The notes under the pieces were generated by a model. The model had not been told where the DNA came from, did not search any database, and worked only from the letters and a program-made list of their open reading frames with translations. Below, piece after piece: positions 58,139 through 64,000 of a stretch of DNA of 64,000 nucleotides. The first letter of the stretch is position 1, and each line of letters opens with the position of its first letter. This DNA is from Amnibacterium kyonggiense (GTDB lineage: Bacteria > Actinomycetota > Actinomycetes > Actinomycetales > Microbacteriaceae): assembly GCF_004364555.1 (NCBI RefSeq), contig NZ_SOAM01000003.1, forward strand, positions 62,001 through 126,000. The letters are read 5' to 3'. The position numbers were made by a program, and so were the translations under genes.

Positions 58139-61100
58139 TCAGGCCAGGAGCTCGCGGACGTCGTCCGCCGTGAGGGCCGCGGCCTCCATGCTGCCGTTGC
58201 CGTCCATCACGGCGTCGAAGAGGGCGCGCTTCGACTCCTTCAACGCCATCACCTTCTCCTCGATCGTGTCCTTCGCGACCAGGCGGTAGACCATGACCTG
58301 GCGCTGCTGCCCGATCCGGTGGGCGCGGTCGACCGCCTGGGCCTCCGCCGCCGGGTTCCACCACGGGTCGAGCAGGATGCAGTAGTCCGCCTCCGCGAGG
58401 TTCAGACCGAAGCCGCCCGCCTTCAGCGAGATGAGGAACACGTCCGCGTCGCCGCCGCGGAACCGCTCGATCGCGTCACCGCGACGCCGGGTCGAGCCGT
58501 CGAGGTACGCGTACCCGATGTCCTTCTCGTCCAGCCGGTCCTTGACCCGGCCGAGCAGCCGGGTGAACTGGCTGAACACGAGCACCCGGTGGTGCTCCTC
58601 CAGCGCGTTCTGGAGCAGCTCGTCGAACAGATCGAGCTTCGCCGAGGGGATGCCCTCGTTCCCCGCGTCCACGAGCGCCGCGTCGAGCGCCACCTGCCGC
58701 AGCGTCGTGAGCGCGCGGAAGATCGTGAACCGGTTCCGGTCGAACTCCCCGATCAGGCCGAGGACGCGCTGCCGCTCGCGGTTCAGGTACCGGTCGTAGA
58801 CGGCGCGCTGCTTCTTGCCGAGCTCCACCTCGATGACCTGCTCGGTCTTCGGCGGGAGGTCGGAGGCGACGAGCTCCTTCGTGCGGCGCAGCAGCAGCGG
58901 CCGGATGCGGCGCTGCAGCTGGCCGAGCCGCTCGCGGTCGCCCTCCTTCTCGATCGGCTTCGCGTAGTGGTCCTGGAAGCCGGACGGGGACGGGAACAGG
59001 CCGGGCGCGGCGATGGAGATGATCGACCACAGCTCCATGAGGTCGTTCTCGAGCGGTGTGCCGGTGATCGCGAGCCGGAACGGCACGTCGATCGCCCGGA
59101 TCCGCTGATACGTCGTCGAGTGGCGGTTCTTCGCGAACTGCGCCTCGTCGAGCAGCATCCCGGCCCAGGTGATGCCCGCGTAGGACGCGGTGTCGAGCCG
59201 CAGCAGCGCGTAGGACGTCACGACGACGTCCGCGTCGCCGATGGTGTCGCGGAGCGCCGTCCGGCTCTTCCGGGTCGTCTCGGTCACGCCGACGACCTCG
59301 AGGTCCGGGAGGAACCGGTTCGTCTCCGCGAGCCAGTTCGGCACGACGGAGGTCGGCGCGACGACGAGGAACCGGGGCCGCTCCTCCCCGCGCTCGTCCG
59401 CCTGCTGGATCGCCCGCGCGATCATCGCGAGCGACTGGACGGTCTTGCCGAGGCCCATGTCGTCGGCGAGCACGCCGCCGAGCCGGTTGTCGTAGAGGAA
59501 CGACAGCCAGTCGTAGCCCTCCAGCTGGTACGGCCGCAGCTCGGCCGTGAACCCCTCCGGCAGCGCCTGCCGCTCGAGGCGGCCGTCGACGCCGAACCCG
59601 CCCGTGACCTCGACGGCGCGGCGCCACGCCTCGGCCTGCCGGGCGACGACGCCGAGCGCGACGAGGTCCTCCCAGAGCGAGCCCTGGAAGCGGGAGATGC
59701 GGAGCGGCGCGCGCGGGTCGTCGGTGAGCTCGCGCGCCTCGGCGATGAGCGTCCGCAGCCGCTCGAACACCGGGTCGTCGAGCGGGAACCAGACGCCGCC
59801 CGGCAGCACCATCGCGTCGTCGCCGCGGGCGAGCGCGAGGAAGACCTCGGCGAGCGGCGCGACCTCCCCGCCGACCCGGACCTCGATGTCGAGGTCGAAC
59901 CAGTCGCGGTTGCCGTCGATCGCCCGGGTGCCGATCGCGACGACCGGCGTCTCCTCGGCCGCGCGGTACTCGACGGGCTCCCCGCGCTCGACGACGTGCA
60001 CGCCGGGGACCGCCCGCACGCCGGGCAGGAGGTCCTGCGCGAACGCGACGGCGGCCATGCCGTGCACGGCGAACGTCTCCCGCAGCTCGCCGTGCGGCCC
60101 GATCAGGTCCGGGGTGCGCGCGCTGTCGAGGCCAGCACCGCGGAGCGCGCCGAGGATCCGCCGCTCCTGCAGCGGGTCGCGGATCGCGTCCTCCTCGCCG
60201 CCGAGGGTGAGCGGCGTCGCGTCGCCGGGCAGCGTGTACCGCCAGGACCAGCGGCCCGTGACGCCGCCGGGCCCGTGCTCGACGACGAGCTCGAGCGCGG
60301 CGTCCGGGCGCGCCGGGGGCTGGAAGCTGCCGTCCCGGCTCACGACGGGCAGCACGCTCGCGAGGCGGCGGTAGTGGTGCGCGAGGAAGTCGGGCTCCTC
60401 GTCGGCCGGCACCTCGATCGGGTCGGGCAGGCGGAGGAAGGCGTGCGCGGCCGGCTGCAGCGGCTCGGCGAAGGGCGCGAGCGCGATGCGGGCGTCGGCG
60501 AGCGTCTCGCCCGGCTCCCACGTCGCGACGCCGATGCCGGGGTCGCCGATCAGGGAGAACGGCGGCACGATCGCCCGCCCGGTCGCGGCGTCGCCGTGGG
60601 CGAGCAGCGGCGACAGGCGCAGGCCCGCCCCGGTGCGGATCAGGTCCGCGGCCGGCGTCACCGGCTCCTGCGCGATGACGAGCGGCGTCTGCGTCCTCCC
60701 GCCGGTCACGAGCCCCACGCCGTGGTCCTGCGCCTCCTGCAGCAGCGGCCAGAGGGCCGTCGTGCGGGACCCGCTCAGCTGCAGCCAGGTGTCGGCGGCG
60801 AACGAGGACGGCCCGGCGGTCAGGAGGCGGTGGATCTCCCGGAGGATCCGGCTCTGCGCGTCGTCGTACTCGTGGACCGACCACTCGTTCGTCACGGTGC
60901 GCCACGAGACGCCGGTGCGCCGCCAGCGCCCGTTCGCCCCGAGCAGCACCGGTCGCACCCCGACCGCGACGGGCCGCTCGCGCGGCGCCGTCCGCCGCGA
61001 GCCGGTCCACGGCTGCTCGGACTGCTGCAGCTCGAAGACGAGGCCGAGCACGGCGCTCGACTCGTCGGAGTCGAGCCCGTCGAGGATCGGGTCGAGCGTG

Positions 61101-61432
61101 CGGCGCCAGAGCGCGTCGGCGACGGCGGGCGCCGGGGCGGTGGGCGCGCCGCGGCGCCCTTCGAGCAGCACCGCGCCGACGTGCTTGCAGTCCGAGCCGA
61201 CCGGGCAGTCGCAGCGCCCGGAGATCGGGACCGGCCCGTCGGGCGTGGGGCGGAGGCGGACGCGCGCCGAGTAGCGGGCGTGCTCCGAGCCCTTCACGCG
61301 GCCGGTCAGCGTCGTGCGGTCCGTGCTCCAGCGCACGTCGGAGACGCGGCCCTCGCGCTGGTAGCGGTCCGCGCGCGCGAAGCCGGCGGGGCCGGTGATG
61401 CGGGCGACGTCGAGATCCGAGTACACGTGCAT
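58139..61432 (-). CDS. SNF2-family helicase with SWIM zinc finger
   Basis: The 1097-residue protein has an N-terminal SWIM domain (CDCPVGSDCKH, CxCx5CxH, residues about 70-80). A long bacterial SNF2_assoc-like region follows, then the SF2 ATPase: motif I DDMGLGKT, motif II LLDEAQ (DEAQ in place of DEAH), TGTPLENDLMELWS, and the helicase C lobe with VFSQFTRLL, LKAGGFGLNLAEAD and DRAHRIGQQRQV. It translocates on double-stranded DNA and is probably involved in repair or transcription recycling. ATG behind AGGGGAGGGGG. A longer upstream frame lacks conserved features. Confidence 0.93.
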   Translation of the reverse strand: MHVYSDLDVARITGPAGFARADRYQREGRVSDVRWSTDRTTLTGRVKGSEHARYSARVRLRPTPDGPVPISGRCDCPVGSDCKHVGAVLLEGRRGAPTAPAPAVADALWRRTLDPILDGLDSDESSAVLGLVFELQQSEQPWTGSRRTAPRERPVAVGVRPVLLGANGRWRRTGVSWRTVTNEWSVHEYDDAQSRILREIHRLLTAGPSSFAADTWLQLSGSRTTALWPLLQEAQDHGVGLVTGGRTQTPLVIAQEPVTPAADLIRTGAGLRLSPLLAHGDAATGRAIVPPFSLIGDPGIGVATWEPGETLADARIALAPFAEPLQPAAHAFLRLPDPIEVPADEEPDFLAHHYRRLASVLPVVSRDGSFQPPARPDAALELVVEHGPGGVTGRWSWRYTLPGDATPLTLGGEEDAIRDPLQERRILGALRGAGLDSARTPDLIGPHGELRETFAVHGMAAVAFAQDLLPGVRAVPGVHVVERGEPVEYRAAEETPVVAIGTRAIDGNRDWFDLDIEVRVGGEVAPLAEVFLALARGDDAMVLPGGVWFPLDDPVFERLRTLIAEARELTDDPRAPLRISRFQGSLWEDLVALGVVARQAEAWRRAVEVTGGFGVDGRLERQALPEGFTAELRPYQLEGYDWLSFLYDNRLGGVLADDMGLGKTVQSLAMIARAIQQADERGEERPRFLVVAPTSVVPNWLAETNRFLPDLEVVGVTETTRKSRTALRDTIGDADVVVTSYALLRLDTASYAGITWAGMLLDEAQFAKNRHSTTYQRIRAIDVPFRLAITGTPLENDLMELWSIISIAAPGLFPSPSGFQDHYAKPIEKEGDRERLGQLQRRIRPLLLRRTKELVASDLPPKTEQVIEVELGKKQRAVYDRYLNRERQRVLGLIGEFDRNRFTIFRALTTLRQVALDAALVDAGNEGIPSAKLDLFDELLQNALEEHHRVLVFSQFTRLLGRVKDRLDEKDIGYAYLDGSTRRRGDAIERFRGGDADVFLISLKAGGFGLNLAEADYCILLDPWWNPAAEAQAVDRAHRIGQQRQVMVYRLVAKDTIEEKVMALKESKRALFDAVMDGNGSMEAAALTADDVRELLA

Positions 61433-61520
61433 CCCCCTCCCCTGGAATTCGCGAACCCTCGAGTTTAGGCGCCGCGCAGGGGCGCCCGGCGCCCGGTGCG
61501 CCGTGGGCGGAACCGCCGGG

Positions 61521-62585
61521 TCAGGCTGCGGCGAGCGCTCCCTGCGGCAGGCGGGCGGCGAGCAGCTCGAGCGTCCGCTCACGCGCCGGGGTCCGGTCGA
61601 CCGGATCGGCGCCGGTCGCACCGGCCGCGGGACTGATCATGACCTCGTCCACCTCGAACCGCTGCGCGAAGGCGACGAGCCGCTCGGTGACGTCGTCGGC
61701 CTCCCCGATGAACCAGCGCGAGGCCATGGTCTCGACGAGCTCGCGCTGCGGCTCGGTGAGCAGCGCCGCCTCCGCGGCCTCCACCGTGTCGAGCGCGGTC
61801 AGCGGCGTCCCCGTGCGGAGGCGCGCCATGTGCTGCAGCTGCGGCAGGGCGAGCCGGTGCGCCTCGGCCGCGGTCTCGGCCGCGACGACGTTCGCGGTGA
61901 GGAACGTCCGCGGGGCGTCGAGGTGCTCCGAGGCCTGGAAGCGCGACCGGTACAGGTCGAGCGCGTGCTCCGTGCCCTGCCCGGAGAAGTGGTGCGCGAA
62001 CACGTAGGGCAGGCCGAGCCGCCCGGCGAGCTCCGCCGAGTAGTCCGACGAGCCGAGCAGCCAGAGCTGCGGGGTCCCGGCGGCGGCGGGCGTGGCCCGG
62101 ACCGTGTACTCCTCGCCGGTGGCGAGCCGCAGCCCGGCGCCGTCGCGGCCGAGCAGGGCCTCGATGTCGCGGATGTGGCTCGGGAAGGCGTCCACGTCGC
62201 TCGTGTGCCCTTCGGACCGGAGCAGCGCGGTGATGACGGGGTCGGACCCGGGGGCGCGCCCGATGCCGAGGTCGACCCGACCGGGCGCCGCGGCCTCGAG
62301 CGCCGCGAACTGCTCCGCGATGACGAACGGCGCGTGGTTGGGCAGCATCACGCCCCCCGAGCCGAGCCGGATGCGGCGCGTCCGCCCGGCGAGGACGCCG
62401 AGCAGCACGGGCGGGTTCGTGGAGGCGACGGAGGGCATGTTGTGGTGCTCCGCCAGCCAGTACCGGTGCAGCCCGAGCGCGTCGGCGCGCTCCGCGAGGG
62501 CGACGGACGCGGCGACGGCGTCGCCGGAGGTCTGGCCGCTCCGAACGGGGATGAGGTCGAGCACCGACAGGGCGAGATCCGGCAT
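61521..62585 (-). CDS. Luciferase-like (LLM) flavin-dependent monooxygenase
   Basis: The 354-residue protein has the bacterial luciferase TIM-barrel: LALSVLDLIPVRSGQT at the N-terminus, RYWLAEHHNMPSVASTNPPVLLGVLA and RVDLGIGRAPGSDP. These match the MsnO8-like group of the LLM class. It uses reduced flavin from a separate reductase and oxygen. The natural substrate is not deducible. The divergent siderophore-interacting-type flavin reductase may supply reduced flavin, which is an inference. Confidence 0.9.
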   Translation of the reverse strand: MPDLALSVLDLIPVRSGQTSGDAVAASVALAERADALGLHRYWLAEHHNMPSVASTNPPVLLGVLAGRTRRIRLGSGGVMLPNHAPFVIAEQFAALEAAAPGRVDLGIGRAPGSDPVITALLRSEGHTSDVDAFPSHIRDIEALLGRDGAGLRLATGEEYTVRATPAAAGTPQLWLLGSSDYSAELAGRLGLPYVFAHHFSGQGTEHALDLYRSRFQASEHLDAPRTFLTANVVAAETAAEAHRLALPQLQHMARLRTGTPLTALDTVEAAEAALLTEPQRELVETMASRWFIGEADDVTERLVAFAQRFEVDEVMISPAAGATGADPVDRTPARERTLELLAARLPQGALAAA

Positions 62586-62641
62586 GCGGGTCCCAACCCG
62601 CGCCCCCGCGTGCGCATTCCGGGGTCCGGCAGAATCGGGCG

Positions 62642-63415
62642 ATGCGCACCTTTCCGCTGTCCACCTCGCCGCGCGTCCGGGACGTCGTGCGGCACGAGCT
62701 CCGACGCCGCACCGCGACGGTCGTCGGCCGTCGGGAGCTCCCCGCCTCGATGGTCCGGATCACGCTCGGCGGCGACGACCTCGCGGACTTCACGAGCCTC
62801 GGCCCGGAGGACCACGTCAAGCTGTTCTTCGAGGGCCCGGACGGCGTCGTCGGCCGCGACTACACGCCGAGCGAGTTCCGGACGCTCGGCGCCTCCAGCG
62901 GACCGGAGCTCGACGTCGACTTCGTGGTGCACGGCACCGACGGCCCCGCGACGGCGTGGGCGTCCGCGGCGACGGAGGGCGACGAGCTGGCGTTCGGCGG
63001 CCCGCGCGGCTCCCGCCTCGCGCCGACGGGGTTCCGGAACGCGCTGCTGATCGCCGACCCGGCGGGGCTCCCCGCGCTCCGCCGGTGGGTCCGCGCCTTC
63101 GCGGGCGAGCCGCCGACCCGCGCGATCCTGTTCGGCGGCGCGGAGGCCGCCTACCTCGACGAGACCGAGCGCACCGCCGCGCTCCTGCAGGTGGTCGGCG
63201 AGGGGCACGACCTCCTCGAGACGGTGCGGGCGCAGGACGTCGACGGCGACACGTTCGTGTGGGCGGCGGGCGAAGCGACCGCCCTCGTGCCGGTGCGCCG
63301 GCACCTCAAGGAGCTCGGGCTGGCGAAGGAGAACCGCTCCCTGCACGGCTACTGGCGCCGCGGCGAGGCCGGCCTCGACCACCACGCCCCGCTCGACCCG
63401 ACCGACCCGGACTAG
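62642..63415 (+). CDS. Siderophore-interacting protein (ViuB/SIP family)
   Basis: The 257-residue flavoprotein has the FAD-binding RDYTPSEFR (RxYT) and a SIP C-terminal domain: LIADPAGLPALRRWV, FVWAAGEATAL and ENRSLHGYWRRGEAG. It reduces ferric siderophores with NAD(P)H or acts as a flavin reductase. CAGAAT lies six bases before the ATG. There are no siderophore transport genes nearby. Confidence 0.9.
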   Translation: MRTFPLSTSPRVRDVVRHELRRRTATVVGRRELPASMVRITLGGDDLADFTSLGPEDHVKLFFEGPDGVVGRDYTPSEFRTLGASSGPELDVDFVVHGTDGPATAWASAATEGDELAFGGPRGSRLAPTGFRNALLIADPAGLPALRRWVRAFAGEPPTRAILFGGAEAAYLDETERTAALLQVVGEGHDLLETVRAQDVDGDTFVWAAGEATALVPVRRHLKELGLAKENRSLHGYWRRGEAGLDHHAPLDPTDPD

Positions 63416-63423
63416 TGTCCGTG

Positions 63424-63450
63424 GCCGCGCCGCCGCCGCTGCGGCGCGGC
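63424..63450 (+). terminator. Terminator of SIP gene
   Basis: GCCGCGCCGC (63424-63433) pairs perfectly with GCGGCGCGGC (63441-63450) around a 7-nt loop, 8 bp after the SIP stop codon. I see no gene in the remaining sequence up to 63691. Confidence 0.65.
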
Positions 63451-63691
63451 TGCCGTACCGGCGCGCTGCACGCGCTCTCGGATGACGGCGGATGCGGGGC
63501 CGACCTCGTCCGTCGACGTGCGAGCACAGCGAGCCTCGAGTCCACCCGGGCAGACGCCGAGCGCGGATGGCCTCGACAGTGGACGAAGCGGAAGTCGCCT
63601 CGTGCGGCCGATCCGGACTGGTGCGGGTCGGATCCCAGCCGCACGAGTCCGATTCCGCCGCATCAGCACCCGCCGGCCCGTCGGGCGTCGG

Positions 63692-63877
63692 TCAGCGGAC
63701 GGAGGACGGGGCGTCGTCGTTCGGGTTCCTCCGGTCGAGGACGCGGAGGGCGACGAGCAGCGCCGCGACGCCGATGATCACGCGGATCACGACGAAGGCG
63801 AACACGGCGAACGCCGCACCCTCCGCGCCGATGGCGAGCAGGAGGCCGCCGAACGCCGCGATCGCCGCGTCGCCCAC
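63692..63877 (-). CDS. Small hydrophobic membrane protein
   Basis: The 61-residue product has two likely membrane helices (AIAAFGGLLLAIGAEGAAFAVFAFVVI and IIGVAALLVAL) and a polar tail RRNPNDDAPSSVR. I do not recognise the family. The frame stays open upstream of the GTG at 63877 (LLFWIRAAF), so a non-standard start nearer 63905 is possible. It directly follows the stop of another minus-strand gene and may be in its operon. Confidence 0.5.
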   Translation of the reverse strand: MGDAAIAAFGGLLLAIGAEGAAFAVFAFVVIRVIIGVAALLVALRVLDRRNPNDDAPSSVR

Positions 63878-63932
63878 GAACGCGGCCCGGATCCAGAACA
63901 GGAGCCGGCCCGCCGGGGTGACGCCGCGCGGG

Positions 63933-64000
63933 TCAGAACCCGCTGGGGGCGTGCGGGACGTAGTCCGCCTCCAGGGCGTCGAGCTCGTCGTCCGTGAGCT
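63933..64000 (-). CDS. 3' end of a gene leaving the window
   Basis: The last 22 codons of a minus-strand gene are visible, ending DELDALEADYVPHAPSGF and TGA at 63933-63935. The acidic tail is too short to assign a family. The codon third positions are GC-rich like the neighbours, so it is likely real coding sequence. Confidence 0.5.
   Translation of the reverse strand, partial: LTDDELDALEADYVPHAPSGF

Noticed and set aside
63416-63691. Short reading frames after the SIP gene
   Set aside because: They lack starts with ribosome-binding sites and recognisable motifs; only the SIP terminator is supported here.

Overview
The window is very GC-rich (well over 65% by eye). Genes are densely packed with many 1-8 bp stop/start overlaps and frequent GTG starts. 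Several genes have a TANNNT box only 6-7 nt before the start codon, as in leaderless actinobacterial transcripts. The gene families (MSMEG_057x-type nitrilase cluster, FAR-HAD fusion, GAF regulator/ALDH/DUF779 trio, solitary AbiEi-like protein) point to a chromosomal segment of a high-GC Actinomycetota. A soil lineage such as Thermoleophilia is possible, but I cannot fix the genus. I saw no tRNA, rRNA, CRISPR array, transposase or phage gene, and no gene-free stretch longer than 300 bp.

Layout. 0-4.9 kb: polynucleotide phosphorylase, then a divergent MFS efflux gene and LysR regulator. 4.9-28.0 kb: a catabolic island with ketopantoate-reductase-like, SDR, 3-hydroxyisobutyrate-dehydrogenase-like, fused E1 alpha-beta and E2 of a 2-oxoacid/acetoin dehydrogenase, two VOC proteins, GntR and XRE-cupin regulators, an aldehyde dehydrogenase and a PRISE-type reductase. 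It also holds a long operon of ribose-type ABC importer, M24 metallopeptidase-like protein and three MDR alcohol dehydrogenases, plus an FMN hydroxyacid oxidase. A 21-bp inverted-repeat motif (NTGTTC-N9-GWACAN) recurs in the five promoter regions of this island and in none of the other intergenic regions I read, so it looks like one regulon.

28-35.5 kb: a PrsW-like membrane protein, then an alkyl-DHAP synthase homologue, a PlsC-like acyltransferase and an SDR in one operon, divergent from a fatty acyl-CoA reductase/HAD fusion. Together these could encode ether-lipid synthesis. A PrmC-related methyltransferase and an HpcH/HpaI aldolase follow. 36.3-46.1 kb: glutaredoxin, GAF regulator-ALDH-DUF779, an AbiEi-like protein between two 70-bp palindromes, a ferritin-like diiron protein with a degenerate paralogue, an FAH-family hydrolase, a FUSC-like membrane protein and an APH-fold kinase.

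46.1-55.9 kb: a ten-gene run on the minus strand containing the complete Nit1C nitrilase cluster (nitB, nitD, fused nitEF, nitC, nitG, nitH). It also has a second nitrilase that has lost the catalytic Glu and Cys, a glycosyltransferase, an AMP-forming ligase and an amidohydrolase. 56-64 kb: TetR and an MFS exporter with a clear operator, a SWIM/SNF2 helicase, a luciferase-like monooxygenase, a siderophore-interacting flavoprotein, a small membrane protein and the 3' end of a gene leaving the window.

The strongest leads are the shared operator of the uncharacterised catabolic island, the ether-lipid gene set, the paired active and inactive nitrilases, and the covarying palindromes around the AbiEi-like gene.
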